Positions 38,555 through 49,733 are shown, counted from the stretch's first letter. The stretch: DNA of 56,713 nt from an uncultured Pelagibacteraceae bacterium (GCA_902590345.1 CACIWK010000005.1:1-56713), one strand, 5' to 3'. Notes: a model not told the origin generated them from the letters alone. Translations and numbers: made by a program.

Positions 38555-39765
38555 TGAGAAGAGTTGTAATTACAGGTCTTGGAATCGTTTCATCTCTTGG
38601 AAATAATAAAGATGAAGTCAAAAAATCACTATACAATGCTTCGTCTGGTATTTCTTTTGACCAGTCACAAAAAGAAATGGGTTTCAGAAGTCAGGTAAGT
38701 GGCCAGATAGATCTTAATTTAGAGGAGACTATTGATAGAAAATTCCTTCGATTTATGGGAGATGGAGCAAGTTATAATTATCTTGCTATGAATGAGGCCA
38801 TTAAGGATTCTGGACTTAATGAAGATGAAATATCTAATAATATGACAGGTTTAATTATGGGATCTGGTGGACCATCTACCAAAAGCTTACTGAGAGCGTT
38901 TGATATCACTCGAGAAAAAGGCCCAAAAAAAATTGGTCCTACAAGTGTTCCAAAAGTGATGTGCAGCACAAACTCTGCAACTTTATCAACGTATTTTAAA
39001 ATTAAAGGTATTAATTATTCAATAAGCTCGGCATGCTCTACTAGTGCTCATTGTATAGGTAATGCTTATGAAATTATACAAATGGGAAAACAGGACCGTA
39101 TATTTGCTGGGGGTGGTGAGGAACTAGATTGGACTTTGTCAGCACTTTTTGATGCAATGCCGGCTTTATCCTCAAAATATAATGATCAACCCTCAAAATC
39201 TTCCAGAGCTTTTGATAAACATCGTGATGGTTTTGTTATTGCTGGTGGAGGTGGGGTAGTCGTTTTGGAAGATTTAGATACAGCAGTAAAAAGAAATGCA
39301 AGGATATATGCAGAAATAGTGGGTTATGGAGCTACATCAGATGGCCATGATATGGTGCAGCCATCTGGAGAAGGTGCTGAAAGATGCATGATGATGGCAA
39401 AAAAAGATGTTGAAAAAATTGACTATATTAATGCTCACGGAACATCAACACCTGTTGGTGATATTGCTGAATTAAAAGCAATAAAAAAAGTGTTTAAAGA
39501 TGATTTACCCTTTATTAGTTCTACAAAATCTTTAAGTGGACATTCTTTGGGTGCAGCTGGTGTTCATGAGTCAATTTATACTCTGTTAATGATGAATAAT
39601 AATTTTATTACAGAGTCAGCTAATATTGAAAAGTTAGATGAAGAAGCAAATGGAATGAATATTCTAACTTCGCGTCATGATGAACAAATTGATACTGCAA
39701 TGAGTAATAGCTTTGGATTTGGTGGTACAAATGCTTCACTAGTATTTAAGAGATTTGAAGGATGA
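38554..39765 (+). CDS. fabB: 3-oxoacyl-ACP synthase I
   Basis: The 403-residue condensing enzyme has Cys161 ([10 protein letters not shown]), His295 ([11 protein letters not shown]) and His330 ([11 protein letters not shown]), the Cys-His-His triad. Pairing with FabA indicates FabB, the enzyme that elongates the cis-3 unsaturated intermediate, rather than FabF. Its ATG overlaps the fabA stop by one base and its stop overlaps the fabI start by 4. Confidence 0.95.
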   Translation: MRRVVITGLGIVSSLGNNKDEVKKSLYNASSGISFDQSQKEMGFRSQVSGQIDLNLEETIDRKFLRFMGDGASYNYLAMNEAIKDSGLNEDEISNNMTGLIMGSGGPSTKSLLRAFDITREKGPKKIGPTSVPKVMCSTNSATLSTYFKIKGINYSISSACSTSAHCIGNAYEIIQMGKQDRIFAGGGEELDWTLSALFDAMPALSSKYNDQPSKSSRAFDKHRDGFVIAGGGGVVVLEDLDTAVKRNARIYAEIVGYGATSDGHDMVQPSGEGAERCMMMAKKDVEKIDYINAHGTSTPVGDIAELKAIKKVFKDDLPFISSTKSLSGHSLGAAGVHESIYTLLMMNNNFITESANIEKLDEEANGMNILTSRHDEQIDTAMSNSFGFGGTNASLVFKRFEG

Positions 39766-40541
39766 GTTTATTGCATGGAAAAAAAGGGGTCATTATGGGT
39801 GTTGCTAATGACCATTCTATTGCCTGGGGAATTTCAAAAAAATTATCAAGTGAGGGGGCTGAGCTTTGCTTTACATATCAGGGTGAAGCATTGCGTAAAA
39901 GAGTAGAGCCACTTGCGAACTCTATTAACAGTGATTTTTTGATTGAATGTGATGTTTTGAAAGAAGGGTCTATAAAAAAGTCATTTTCTGTAATTGAAAA
40001 ACAATGGGAATCAGTCGATTTTGTTTTGCACTCAATTGCATTCTCAGAAAAAGATGAATTAAAAGGAAAATACTTAAATACATCACGAAATAACTTCTCC
40101 AATACTATGCTCATTTCATGTTTTTCTTTTACTGAAGTTGCTCATGAGGCAGAAAGACTGATGAAAAACGGAGGCTCACTTCTTACGCTTACTTATGATG
40201 GATCCCAAAAATATATAAGAAACTATAATGTAATGGGTGTTGCTAAAGCAGCACTTGAGTCGAGCGTTAGATATTTAGCAGCAGATTTAGGTCCTTCAAA
40301 TATTAGAGTAAATGCCTTATCAGCTGGACCTATGAAAACACTTGCTATGGCTGGTATTTCCGGTGGCAAAGATATGATGAAGTGGTCAGAGAAAAATTCT
40401 TTAATGAACAGGAATATTGATTTAGAGGATGTTGGAAAGTCAGGTCTTTACTTACTAAGCAATTTATCTTCTGGCGTGACAGGTGAAACACATTACGTTG
40501 ATTGTGGCTATAATATTGTGGGAGTTCCTAAAGAAATTTAG
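39762..40541 (+). CDS. fabI: Enoyl-ACP reductase (NADH), FabI
   Basis: The 259-residue short-chain dehydrogenase has the FabI-type cofactor loop [13 protein letters not shown] and catalytic Tyr155-x6-Lys162 (YNVMGVAK). It reduces trans-2-enoyl-ACP in the last step of each elongation round. It completes the fabA-fabB-fabI operon common in alphaproteobacteria. The stop overlaps the convergent purF stop by 4 bases. Confidence 0.95.
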   Translation: MSLLHGKKGVIMGVANDHSIAWGISKKLSSEGAELCFTYQGEALRKRVEPLANSINSDFLIECDVLKEGSIKKSFSVIEKQWESVDFVLHSIAFSEKDELKGKYLNTSRNNFSNTMLISCFSFTEVAHEAERLMKNGGSLLTLTYDGSQKYIRNYNVMGVAKAALESSVRYLAADLGPSNIRVNALSAGPMKTLAMAGISGGKDMMKWSEKNSLMNRNIDLEDVGKSGLYLLSNLSSGVTGETHYVDCGYNIVGVPKEI

Positions 40542-41989
40542 TTTTTTTCAGTTAAAAGAGAAAACTGTTTTGATACATTGCCTTTTTCACGATCAATCAA
40601 ACTCGTAGGATACTCGCCCGTAAAACAATGGTCAGTAAATTGAGGTTGATCGGGATTTCTAGAGTCATAACCCATAGCTTTATAAGTGCCTTCTAATGAT
40701 AAGAAAAATAAAGATTTAGATCCAATAGCTTTGTTAATCTCTTCAATACTGTTTTTTGACGCAATAAGTTCATTATAGTCAGGTGTATCTATACCATAGA
40801 AATCAGGATGTTTTATCGGAGGACATGCTATACCTAAATGTACTTCTTTTGCACCTGCATCATAAATCATTTTAATAATTTTTTTAGCTGTAGTTCCTCT
40901 CACAATTGAATCATCAATTAAAATAATTTTATTATTTTTAATATACGAAACATTAGCATTATGTTTTAGTTTTACGCCAAATTGTCTAATACTTTGGGAT
41001 GGCTCAATAAATGTTCTTCCAACATAGTGGTTTCTAATTATTCCAAGTTCAAATGGCATGCTTGACTGCTGAGCATAGCCAAGAGCGGCTGGAACCCCTG
41101 AGTCAGGAACAGGTACAACTGTATCTGCATCAACTTGATGTTCTTTTGCTAATTCTATTCCAAGATTTTTTCTATAAGAATAAACTGTGTTACCTCCTAA
41201 CATACTGTCGGGTCGAGAAAAATAAATTCTCTCGAAAATACATGGTCTTTCTGTAACTTTTGGGAAAGGTCTAATGCTTTCCATCCCTTTTTCTGAAATT
41301 ATTATTATTTCTCCATTTTCAATTTCTCTGACAAATTTTGCACCAATAATATCAAGAGCACATGTTTCTGAAGCTAGAACTGGGGCCCCATTAAGGTCAC
41401 CAAGAACTAAAGGCCTTATTCCATAAGGATCTCTTACACCAATAAGTTTCTTGTTTGTAAGAATAACAAGTGAATAGGCTCCATGGATTTGAAATAAAGC
41501 ATCTATAAGTTTATCAACTATTTGCTTTCTCTCAGACTGCGCTACTAATTGCAAAATTGTTTCAGTATCAGATGTAGATTGAAAAATTGACCCACGACTA
41601 ACAAGTTTTTCTCTTAAAGCTGAAGCATTTGTGAGATTTCCATTGTGCGCGCATGCAAAGCCGCCAGACATTAAATCTGCATACAACGGCTGAATATTTT
41701 TTAAAATTGAATCACCAGTTGTAGAATATCGAACGTGACCAATTGCATTGCTGCCCTGCAACCTATTAATCACCTCTTGTTTATTAAAGTGATCCCCAAC
41801 AAGTCCTGGCCTTCTAACACCGTGAAACTTTTCTCCATCAAATGAAACAATTCCTGCACCTTCTTGACCACGATGTTGTAGGGCATGTAATCCTAAGGCA
41901 GTAAGTGTGGAAGCGTCAGGGCTTCCAAATATACCAAATACACCACATTCTTCATGAAGCTTATCTTCTGAAGTGTTAATGTATTCCAT
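40538..41989 (-). CDS. purF: Amidophosphoribosyltransferase
   Basis: The 483-residue class II glutamine amidotransferase has Cys15 (ECGVFGI) after a 14-residue propeptide that is removed to expose the nucleophile, ALQHRGQEGAG, and the PRPP loop LIDDSIVRGTT. Cys residues near 246 and 435-445 are consistent with the Fe-S-containing Bacillus-type group, but I cannot prove the cluster. It catalyses the first committed step of purine synthesis. It lies 15 bp after pnp on the same strand. Confidence 0.95.
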   Translation of the reverse strand: MEYINTSEDKLHEECGVFGIFGSPDASTLTALGLHALQHRGQEGAGIVSFDGEKFHGVRRPGLVGDHFNKQEVINRLQGSNAIGHVRYSTTGDSILKNIQPLYADLMSGGFACAHNGNLTNASALREKLVSRGSIFQSTSDTETILQLVAQSERKQIVDKLIDALFQIHGAYSLVILTNKKLIGVRDPYGIRPLVLGDLNGAPVLASETCALDIIGAKFVREIENGEIIIISEKGMESIRPFPKVTERPCIFERIYFSRPDSMLGGNTVYSYRKNLGIELAKEHQVDADTVVPVPDSGVPAALGYAQQSSMPFELGIIRNHYVGRTFIEPSQSIRQFGVKLKHNANVSYIKNNKIILIDDSIVRGTTAKKIIKMIYDAGAKEVHLGIACPPIKHPDFYGIDTPDYNELIASKNSIEEINKAIGSKSLFFLSLEGTYKAMGYDSRNPDQPQFTDHCFTGEYPTSLIDREKGNVSKQFSLLTEKN

Positions 41990-42004
41990 TAATGAAACCT
42001 TTGT

Positions 42005-44074
42005 TTAGATTTCAGCATCCTTTATTGATAATTTAACCTTGCCTTTATCAAAACCGATTACTTTGACTTTCACTATATCACCTTCACTTACAACGTCAGT
42101 AACTTTCTCTACTCTCTCTTCAGATAATTGTGAAATATGAACAAGTCCGTCCCTTTTTCCAAAGAAGTTAACAAATGCGCCAAATTCCATAATTTTAACA
42201 ACCTTACCCTCATAAACCTGCCCAACTTCAGGTTCTTCAATGATTGAATTTATTAATTCAATTGCGGCTTGAATTGACTCATTATTGGTTCCAGCTATTT
42301 TTACATTGCCACTATCACTGATATCGATTCTTGCTCCTGATTTTTCTATTATATCTTTAATAGTTGCACCACCTTTACCAATGATTTCACCAATATTATC
42401 TCTTTTGACTTTCATCATTTCAACTCTTGGTGTGTAAGGTCCAAGCTCAGTTCTCGGAGAGTCTAAGGCTTTATTCATTTCATTTAAGATATATTCTCTT
42501 CCGCCTTTAGCTTGGTCGAGAGCTTTTTCCATAATCTCATAAGTGATTCCAGTTATTTTAATATCCATCTGCAATGATGTTACACCGTCTTTGCTACCTG
42601 CTACTTTAAAATCCATATCACCTAAGTGATCTTCATCACCTAGAATATCTGACAATACAACAAAATCATTACCTTCTTTAATTAATCCCATTGCAATACC
42701 TGAAACAGAATTTTTGATGGGGACCCCAGCATCCATTAGGGCAAGTGAAGATCCACAAACAGTTGCCATAGATGATGAGCCATTTGATTCAGTGATATCT
42801 GATACTAAACGGATTGTATAATCAAAATCTTCTTTATTAGGCAATACGGCTTTAAGGGCTCTCCATGCTAATTTACCATGACCAATTTCTCTTCTACCGG
42901 CTGAACCCATTCTTCCAACCTCTCCAACTGAATATGGAGGAAAATTATAATGAAGCATGAAATTTTCTTTGTAAGAACCTTGAAGTGCTTCAATTCGTTG
43001 CTCATCTTCCCCAAATCCTAGAGTTGCAACAACTATTGCCTGTGTTTCTCCTCTAGTAAATAAAGACGATCCATGTGTTCTGGGCAACCATGAGACTTCT
43101 GAAGAAATGTCTCTTACTTCATCAAGCTTACGTCCATCAATTCTAGATTTATCATTCAAAATTTGAGATCTAACCACATCTTTTTCAATTTTTTTGAAAT
43201 ATGACATTACTTCGTTAATATTTTGATCTTCAATATCAGCGTATTTTTCTTCCAAAGCGGACTTAATTTCACTTAAAGAGTCTTGTCTTTCCATTTTATC
43301 AATAATTGAATAGCTTTTTTTGATTTGATCTTCGAATTCACTTTTAAGCTCCTTCATCAACTCGTCATTAACATTATGTTCAAATTCCCATGGATCATTA
43401 GCGCACTCCTCAGCAAGATTGATAATGATTTTTATAACTTCTTGCATTGACTCGTGTCCAAATTTAACTGCTCCCAACATAATTTCCTCAGAAAGTTCTT
43501 TAGCTTCAGACTCTACCATCAAAACTGCATCTTTAGTTCCAGATACTACCAGGTCTAATTGAGTTTCTTCATTAATTTTTGGATTTAATATGTAATCTTT
43601 TCCGTCATAACCAACTCTACATCCACCAATTGGTCCCATGAATGGTATTCCGGATAATGTCAAAGCACTAGAAGCGGCTATCATTGCAACTATGTCAGGG
43701 TTTGTCTCTGTATCATGTGATAATACAGTTAAAATAACTTGGGTTTCATTTTTAAATCCTTCAGGAAATAATGGCCTGATTGGCCTGTCAATTAATCTTG
43801 AGGTAAGAGTTTCAAATTCTGTTGGTCTTCCTTCTCGTTTGAAAAAACCTCCGGGAATTTTGCCAGCTGCATAAAATTTTTCTTGATAGCTTACAGTTAG
43901 TGGGAAAAAGTCAAAATCAGGCTTAGCTGTTTTTGCTGCTACGACATTAGCCATAACAACAGTATCTCCATAACTAACAATTGTTGATGCTGTTGCCTGC
44001 TTCGCTACCTTTCCCGTTTCTATTTTTAAAACTTGGTTTCCCCAATTCATTTCTCTTGAAATAGCTTTTTTCAT
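42005..44074 (-). CDS. pnp: Polyribonucleotide nucleotidyltransferase (PNPase)
   Basis: The protein has 689 residues with two RNase PH domains, the second holding the active site ([20 protein letters not shown]), a KH domain ([16 protein letters not shown]) and a C-terminal S1 domain ([18 protein letters not shown]). It degrades RNA by phosphorolysis and works with RNase E. It lies 35 bp after rpsO, the usual rpsO-pnp order. The short leader shows no strong hairpin of the kind cut by RNase III in enterobacteria. Confidence 0.97.
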   Translation of the reverse strand: MKKAISREMNWGNQVLKIETGKVAKQATASTIVSYGDTVVMANVVAAKTAKPDFDFFPLTVSYQEKFYAAGKIPGGFFKREGRPTEFETLTSRLIDRPIRPLFPEGFKNETQVILTVLSHDTETNPDIVAMIAASSALTLSGIPFMGPIGGCRVGYDGKDYILNPKINEETQLDLVVSGTKDAVLMVESEAKELSEEIMLGAVKFGHESMQEVIKIIINLAEECANDPWEFEHNVNDELMKELKSEFEDQIKKSYSIIDKMERQDSLSEIKSALEEKYADIEDQNINEVMSYFKKIEKDVVRSQILNDKSRIDGRKLDEVRDISSEVSWLPRTHGSSLFTRGETQAIVVATLGFGEDEQRIEALQGSYKENFMLHYNFPPYSVGEVGRMGSAGRREIGHGKLAWRALKAVLPNKEDFDYTIRLVSDITESNGSSSMATVCGSSLALMDAGVPIKNSVSGIAMGLIKEGNDFVVLSDILGDEDHLGDMDFKVAGSKDGVTSLQMDIKITGITYEIMEKALDQAKGGREYILNEMNKALDSPRTELGPYTPRVEMMKVKRDNIGEIIGKGGATIKDIIEKSGARIDISDSGNVKIAGTNNESIQAAIELINSIIEEPEVGQVYEGKVVKIMEFGAFVNFFGKRDGLVHISQLSEERVEKVTDVVSEGDIVKVKVIGFDKGKVKLSIKDAEI

Positions 44075-44109
44075 ATTTTCTCGTTCCTCTAAAAATTATT
44101 TGCATTTTT

Positions 44110-44379
44110 TTATTTTCTGATTCCTAGTTTATCGATAAGTTTTTCATAAGAATCTTTATTATTTCTTTTTAAGTAAGCTAGTAAGCTTCGTCTTTGATTA
44201 ATTAACCTCATAAGACCAGTTCTAGAATGATTATCTTTTTTATGAGACTGGAAGTGCTCAGTTAAATTGGATATTCTTTCACTAAGAATAGCAATTTGAA
44301 CTTCTGGAGAACCTGTATCTTTGTCAGACCTCGCGAATTCATCAATTAATTTAGATTTATTTTCTTTATTTATCGACAT
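44110..44379 (-). CDS. rpsO: 30S ribosomal protein S15
   Basis: The 89-residue protein has [43 protein letters not shown] and the RNA-binding three-helix plan of S15. The ATG at 44379 (MSINKE) is preferred; a GTG sits one codon before it, and the ribosome binding site GAGGAAA is 8 bases before the ATG. It starts 11 bases after the truB stop. Confidence 0.96.
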   Translation of the reverse strand: MSINKENKSKLIDEFARSDKDTGSPEVQIAILSERISNLTEHFQSHKKDNHSRTGLMRLINQRRSLLAYLKRNNKDSYEKLIDKLGIRK

Positions 44380-44390
44380 CACAATTTCCT

Positions 44391-45263
44391 CTATAAATTA
44401 AACACCCTTATAGGTTTTATTTTTCCTTTAATAGCCTTTCCTATGCCAAGAAGTTTAGATCTTGTTTGTACTAATAAAAATTCATTTTGATATTTTTTAT
44501 TAACATACTCAAAACTAAGTCCATTTAGAAATTTATGTCTTAATTCATTATTGACTGTTACTGCCGGGATGTCGTCCAGTACATCTCTAATTGAGTGCAT
44601 AACTTCAAAATGCTCGCCAATATGAACTAATTCTTCTAATTTATCTAGTAAAATAATGTCTTTTTCGTCAAATTTACCTATTTTTGTTCTTCTTAATTCA
44701 TTCACATAGGCAAATGTACCAAGCATTATTCCTAAATCTCTAGCAATAGCCCTTACATATGTGCCTGTTGAACAATCAAGTCTAAAAGAATATTCATTTT
44801 CATTCAGTGAATTTATACATTCTAAATTACTAATATATACAGTTCTTGGTTTAATAGTAAAATCGTGATTTTTTCGAGCAAGTTTATAAGCCCTTGTACC
44901 ATTCAATTTAATCGCAGAATATTTTGGTGGTATTTGAGAATGTTTACCAAGAAAATTTTTTAAACATCGATCAATTTCTGGTTTTGTTGGTATTACAGAT
45001 GAACTTTTTATAGTTTTACCAGTCACATCATCAGTATCTTTAAGTTCACCAAAAACTACTCTAAAATTATATGATTTATTTTTTTTAAAATAATGAATAC
45101 TTTTTGTTGCTTCACCTACTGCTACTGCTAATACACCCGTTGCAAAAGGATCTAGAGTTCCAGCATGACCAATTTTTTTTATATTCAGAATTTTTCGAAG
45201 TCTATAAATAACTTGAAATGATGTTATATTTTTTGGTTTATCAACAAATATCCAGCCATTCAT
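44391..45263 (-). CDS. truB: tRNA pseudouridine(55) synthase TruB
   Basis: The 290-residue protein has catalytic Asp38 in [14 protein letters not shown], the [17 protein letters not shown] stretch and [17 protein letters not shown]. It makes pseudouridine at position 55 in the T-loop of tRNAs and assists tRNA folding. It overlaps rbfA by 4 bases. Confidence 0.96.
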   Translation of the reverse strand: MNGWIFVDKPKNITSFQVIYRLRKILNIKKIGHAGTLDPFATGVLAVAVGEATKSIHYFKKNKSYNFRVVFGELKDTDDVTGKTIKSSSVIPTKPEIDRCLKNFLGKHSQIPPKYSAIKLNGTRAYKLARKNHDFTIKPRTVYISNLECINSLNENEYSFRLDCSTGTYVRAIARDLGIMLGTFAYVNELRRTKIGKFDEKDIILLDKLEELVHIGEHFEVMHSIRDVLDDIPAVTVNNELRHKFLNGLSFEYVNKKYQNEFLLVQTRSKLLGIGKAIKGKIKPIRVFNL

Positions 45264-45655
45264 AAATCAGTTTTTTTTATATCATCTTGAACTTTTTCAG
45301 AATTGAGAATTTGTTCTATTCTAGAAAAACCATAAATACTTTTATCGTTCCTAAAAACTAATTTTGGGAAATATTTTAAATCAATATAATTAGTTACTTC
45401 CTTTGATAGGTATTTTTTACATAAGTTTAATCTATTTATAATTTCTTTTTTTTCAATTTCTTCATGGCAAACAACATAAATGTAAGCTATTTTTAAGTCA
45501 GAATTCATCTCAACTTTTATTACATTAATAGGAAATTTAAATGGCCTATCAAGTGGTAGCTCATTTCTTACAAGTACTCTACTAACAGCTTTTTTTATAA
45601 CTTCAGAAACCTTATATGATCTATTAGTTTTATCGCTTTTTCTTTTTAAAATCAC
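45260..45655 (-). CDS. rbfA: Ribosome-binding factor A
   Basis: The 131-residue KH-type protein has VIKVEMNSDLKIAYIYVV and a C-terminal LKYFPKLVFRNDKSI stretch characteristic of RbfA. It helps late 30S maturation and cold adaptation. It is embedded between infB and truB with overlaps of 4 bases at each end. Confidence 0.94.
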   Translation of the reverse strand: MILKRKSDKTNRSYKVSEVIKKAVSRVLVRNELPLDRPFKFPINVIKVEMNSDLKIAYIYVVCHEEIEKKEIINRLNLCKKYLSKEVTNYIDLKYFPKLVFRNDKSIYGFSRIEQILNSEKVQDDIKKTDL

Positions 45656-48054
45656 AATGATTGCGCTATTTCTTCAATACTAAAGACCTCTATGAAATCT
45701 CCAACTTCAAAATCATTAAATTCTTTTATACTGATTCCACATTCTGTTCCGGATTTTACCTCATTAGCCTCGTTTTTTTCTCTTTTTAAACTCAATATAT
45801 CTCCATGATAAATAGTTTCGTCATTTCTTGTTACTCTAACTTTACCATTTTTATTTACGGATCCTTCTATAACTTTACAGCCAGCTATGGAGCCAATTTT
45901 AGAAACTTTAAATATCTGTAATACTTCTGCTTTACCAATGAAGTTTTCTTTTATTGTGGGCTTTAGTTTTCCAATTGCAAAATCTGAGATAAATTCGATC
46001 AGTTCATAAATTATATTGAAATTTTTTATATTAAGATGACTAAGTTTTGCTTTTGTTTTTGCCTCTTTTGTAGTTGAAGAATTAAATGATATTAACAAAG
46101 CATTTGATGCAGAGGCAAGTGCAACATCACTCTCATTGATAAATCCAACGCCTGAGTGGATTACTTTGATATTTATTTTATCACTCTTTATATTTTCTAA
46201 TTGATAGACAATTGCCTCTGATGAACCTCTTGTGTCAGCCTTTATCACAACCTCTAGATTTTCTTTTTTATTTTCTAGTGAACCAAAAGTTAATTCGCCA
46301 TCAAGGTTTTTGATATTTTTTGGAACAATTTTTTTCTTTTTTAATTGACTTCTGATTTCACACAGCTCTCTTGCTTTTTCATCACTTTCTACAGTAACAA
46401 AACTATCTCCTGCCTCTGGTGGTTCGTTTAATCCTAGTACCTGTACAGGCATTGACGAGAGTGCTTCGTTTACATTTTTACCTTTATCATTAAGTATTGC
46501 TCTTACTTTTCCATATTCACTTCCTGCAACTGCAATATCGCCAACACTTAACTTCCCATTCGTGACAATTATATTACAAATTGGCCCCCTCCCTTTATCA
46601 ATATTTGCTTCAATAACTGTTGCTTCCGCGTATGTCTGGTTATTAGCTCTTAGCTCAGAAAGTTCTGCTTGAACTATTATAGAGTCTAATAATTTATCAA
46701 TATTTGATCCTGTCTCAGCTGATACTTCTACTGATTGAATATCTCCAGATAAGTCCTCAACAATTAAATCCTCTGACAAAAGTTGTTCTTTTATTTTTTG
46801 AGGATTTGATTCTGGCTTATCACATTTATTTATCGCAACTATAATGGGCACATTTGCAGACTTCGCATGTGCAATAGCTTCTTGAGTTTGTGGCATAACA
46901 CCATCATCTGCTGCGACTATTAAAACGACAATATCTGTAACATTTGCACCTCTTGCCCGCATGTCTGTAAAGGCAGCATGACCCGGGGTATCAATAAAAG
47001 TAATTTTATTGTTTTTATGTTCAACCTCATAAGCTCCAATATGTTGTGTTATTCCTCCGCTTTCGCCTGATACAACATTAGAGTTTCTGATTTTGTCTAA
47101 TAAAGATGTCTTGCCATGATCTACATGACCCATAATTGTTACAATAGGCGACCTAACTTGGTCTTTTTTTGCATCAAAGTCCTTTGAAATGAGATCTTTC
47201 TCTAGGTCCTCAATGCTCTCTCTTTTAAAATTATGACCAAACTCTGTAACTAAAAGCTCGGCTGTATCAGCATCTATTGACTCATTAATTGTAGCCATCA
47301 TTCCCATCTTCATTAACGATTTAATTAAATCACCAGATTTTTCTGTCATTCTATTTGCCAATTCTTTAACAGTAATAAATTCTGGGATGTATACGTCTCT
47401 GACAATTTTTTTTACTGGCTCTTGCTCATTAAGAGATTTTTTTGTTTTTTGTTTAGACCTTTTATATGCTGCAAGACTTCTTGTTCTTTCATCAACATCA
47501 CTAAGTGCTGTTACAATTGTTACTTTTCTCTCTCGAATTTTTTTCCTTCCAAAAGTATTCTGTGGTTTTTTCTTTTCGATAGGATCGATATCAGTTAAAG
47601 AGGTCTTTTTTTTATCAATATCTTTTTTAATTTCTCTATTTTCAAAGTTTTGTTTTTCTTCAAGCTTAATATCTATATTCTTTTGAACAGATTTAGGTTT
47701 TGAAATGATATTTGATCTTATTTTTTCTATTTCCTTATTTTGATCCTTTTTATTATCAGCTCTTAGAATTCTTTTTTGCTCATCCCTTGAAAGGGGTTTT
47801 AACAGTACTCCGGATTTTGCTAAATTATTCTTATTTTCGTTATTGTCAGAAGTGATATTCTTTGGGGTATCAAATCCGTCTAATGGTTTTTTTATAGTCT
47901 GATTATCTGGTAATGAATTTCTTTTATACCTTTTTTTTTCGACTATAACAGTTTTACCAGACTCTATATTCTTTTTAGGTGCAATGAGAGGTTTAGAGCC
48001 AAGTTTTAAGCTTAAAGTTTTTTTCTTTTTTATCTTTTCTTCATTATTAGACAT
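45652..48054 (-). CDS. infB: Translation initiation factor IF-2
   Basis: The protein has 800 residues from ATG 48054. A long Lys-rich N-terminal region begins with KKTLSLKLGS, the typical alphaproteobacterial start, and is followed by a second N-terminal subdomain near 220, the GTPase domain with GHVDHGKT at 309-316, DTPGHAAFT and NKCDKPE, and then C-terminal domains. It delivers initiator tRNA to the 30S. A TTG at 48084 overlaps the nusA stop and would add ten hydrophobic residues that do not fit the family, so it is rejected. The gap to nusA is 22 bp; the ylxR gene usual there is missing. Confidence 0.96.
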   Translation of the reverse strand: MSNNEEKIKKKKTLSLKLGSKPLIAPKKNIESGKTVIVEKKRYKRNSLPDNQTIKKPLDGFDTPKNITSDNNENKNNLAKSGVLLKPLSRDEQKRILRADNKKDQNKEIEKIRSNIISKPKSVQKNIDIKLEEKQNFENREIKKDIDKKKTSLTDIDPIEKKKPQNTFGRKKIRERKVTIVTALSDVDERTRSLAAYKRSKQKTKKSLNEQEPVKKIVRDVYIPEFITVKELANRMTEKSGDLIKSLMKMGMMATINESIDADTAELLVTEFGHNFKRESIEDLEKDLISKDFDAKKDQVRSPIVTIMGHVDHGKTSLLDKIRNSNVVSGESGGITQHIGAYEVEHKNNKITFIDTPGHAAFTDMRARGANVTDIVVLIVAADDGVMPQTQEAIAHAKSANVPIIVAINKCDKPESNPQKIKEQLLSEDLIVEDLSGDIQSVEVSAETGSNIDKLLDSIIVQAELSELRANNQTYAEATVIEANIDKGRGPICNIIVTNGKLSVGDIAVAGSEYGKVRAILNDKGKNVNEALSSMPVQVLGLNEPPEAGDSFVTVESDEKARELCEIRSQLKKKKIVPKNIKNLDGELTFGSLENKKENLEVVIKADTRGSSEAIVYQLENIKSDKINIKVIHSGVGFINESDVALASASNALLISFNSSTTKEAKTKAKLSHLNIKNFNIIYELIEFISDFAIGKLKPTIKENFIGKAEVLQIFKVSKIGSIAGCKVIEGSVNKNGKVRVTRNDETIYHGDILSLKREKNEANEVKSGTECGISIKEFNDFEVGDFIEVFSIEEIAQSL

Positions 48055-48076
48055 ATTAAAAAAGCTTAAGTATGAC

Positions 48077-49612
48077 TTACTCAAGCCATATCTTCCTAGC
48101 CTCCATAATTAATTGATCCCCTTCATCTTTTGTAAGATTAAACTCTTCTAAAATTCCTGAAACTCTAGAATTCTTATCTGTTTTATCTTCAACGTATCCA
48201 ATGAGATCGTCTGTTGTCAAACCAGCAAAATCTTCTAATGTTTTAACATCATTTTCGGCAAGCTTAACGATCATGGCTTTCGATAATAGTTCAAAATCAA
48301 TCAGATCTTTAGAAACTTTTAGACTCACTAATTTAGCTTCATTTTCTTTTTCCTTATCAGACAAGAATTTATTTGCTCTTTCAATTAATTCTTCAACGAT
48401 TTCGTCATCAAAACCTTCTATAGCCAGTAATTCAGATTTTTCAGTTTCGATTACTTCATCTATACTTCCAAAACCCTCACTAACTAATAACTGTGCAAGA
48501 GTTTCATCAACATCCAAAGAAGAAATAAATATATTTGTCTTATTAACAAAGTCTTCCTGTCTTTTCGAGGATTCTTCATCTTCAGTGAGAATATCAATTT
48601 CATAACCAGTGAGCTCAGTGGCAAGTTTAACATTTTGACCTCTTCTTCCTATTGCTAAACTCAAATGTTCCTCAGATACTACAACTTCGATTTTGCCCTG
48701 ATCTTCATCAAGTACAACTTTTAATACTTCTGCCGGAGATAAAGAAGCGATAGCAAGGTTTGCAACATTATCCGACCAGTTAATTATATCAATTTTCTCA
48801 CCTTGCAATTCATTCACAACTGCTTGCACTCTACTACCTCTCATTCCAACACATGCTCCAACAGGATCTATTGATCCATCATCGGTGAATACAGCAATTT
48901 TTGCCCTACTACCTGGATCACGAGCGACACTTTTAATTAATATAATGCCATCATAAATTTCAGGTACCTCTTGCATAAAAAGTTTTGCCATAAACTGTGG
49001 GTGTGACCGTGATAAGAATATTTGAGGTCCTTTAGTCTCAGATCTAACATCGTAAATATAGGCTCTAACTCGATCACCATTTCTCAAATTTTCTCTTGGA
49101 ATAGTCTGGTCTTTTCTAATTACTCCCTCAGCCTTACCTAGATCAAGAACGATATTTCCAAACTCAGATCTTTTTACTATTCCATTAACAATTTCACCAA
49201 CTCTATCTTTGTATTCATTATATTGACGATCTCTTTCAGCCTCTCTTACTTTTGAGTTTATAACTTGTTTTGCAGACTGAGCTGCTATCCTGCCAAAATC
49301 TAGAGGGGGGAGAGGGTCGAGTAGTTGGTCCCCAATTTGTGCTGCCCCATTAATTTTTTTGGCCGCTTTTAAATTAATCTCTAAAAATTTGTTTTTAACT
49401 TCATTAACTACCAACATTTTTCTTGATATTGATATATTTCCATCTTCTTGATTTATTTCTACTATAACTTCGTTTTCCTCACCGTAATTACTCTTAGCAG
49501 CTTTCGCAATTGCTTCTTCAAGAGCTGAAATTACAATCTCCTTCTCTATCATCTTTTCTTGAGCAACTGCTTCAGCTATCCTCAAAATCTCTATCTTATT
49601 CGCACTTACCAT
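48077..49612 (-). CDS. nusA: Transcription termination/antitermination protein NusA
   Basis: The protein has 511 residues: an N-terminal RNA polymerase-binding domain (1 to about 120), S1 (GEIVNGIVKRSEFGNIVLDL, near 140), KH1/KH2 with DPVGACVGMRGSRVQAVVNEL and LAIGRRGQNVKLA, and two C-terminal helix-hairpin-helix repeats (about 360-510) of the alphaproteobacterial type. It regulates pausing, termination and antitermination. Ribosome binding site AAAGGG lies 5 bases before the ATG. In most relatives rimP is directly upstream; here a promoter and an intrinsic terminator occupy that place. Confidence 0.96.
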   Translation of the reverse strand: MVSANKIEILRIAEAVAQEKMIEKEIVISALEEAIAKAAKSNYGEENEVIVEINQEDGNISISRKMLVVNEVKNKFLEINLKAAKKINGAAQIGDQLLDPLPPLDFGRIAAQSAKQVINSKVREAERDRQYNEYKDRVGEIVNGIVKRSEFGNIVLDLGKAEGVIRKDQTIPRENLRNGDRVRAYIYDVRSETKGPQIFLSRSHPQFMAKLFMQEVPEIYDGIILIKSVARDPGSRAKIAVFTDDGSIDPVGACVGMRGSRVQAVVNELQGEKIDIINWSDNVANLAIASLSPAEVLKVVLDEDQGKIEVVVSEEHLSLAIGRRGQNVKLATELTGYEIDILTEDEESSKRQEDFVNKTNIFISSLDVDETLAQLLVSEGFGSIDEVIETEKSELLAIEGFDDEIVEELIERANKFLSDKEKENEAKLVSLKVSKDLIDFELLSKAMIVKLAENDVKTLEDFAGLTTDDLIGYVEDKTDKNSRVSGILEEFNLTKDEGDQLIMEARKIWLE

Positions 49613-49628
49613 ATTTACCCTTTAGCAT

Positions 49629-49657
49629 AAAAAAAAAGTGGGCTATACCCACTTTTT
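49629..49657 (-). terminator. Intrinsic terminator directly upstream of nusA
   Basis: The 10 bp stem AAAAAGTGGG/CCCACTTTTT has a 5-base loop, followed on the minus strand by nine Ts ending 16 bases before the nusA ATG. It could end the metK-trmB transcript, attenuate a nusA transcript started upstream, or both. The plus strand has a weaker T-run. Confidence 0.85.
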
Positions 49658-49684
49658 ATTAGTTCAACAAAAAAATTCTTAAGA

Positions 49685-49713
49685 TCTATACACCTCTATT
49701 ATTAATAAATCAA
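49685..49713 (-). promoter_or_regulatory. Sigma70-type promoter upstream of the nusA terminator hairpin
   Basis: TTGATT (-35, 49708-49713), a 17 bp spacer and TATAGA (-10, 49685-49690) give a near-consensus promoter. It would start a leader of about 65 bases that passes through the terminator before reaching nusA. Confidence 0.5.
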
Positions 49714-49733
49714 GCTAGAATTATTTAATTATC

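Noticed and set aside
48055..48084. infB start at the TTG overlapping nusA
   Set aside because: It adds ten residues not found in relatives, while the ATG at 48054 gives the usual alphaproteobacterial N-terminus.
48201..48605. Open frame of 134 codons on the plus strand inside nusA
   Set aside because: It is the antisense shadow of nusA with serine-rich low-complexity composition and no domain. Similar frames inside polA, infB, pnp and dnaN were rejected for the same reason.
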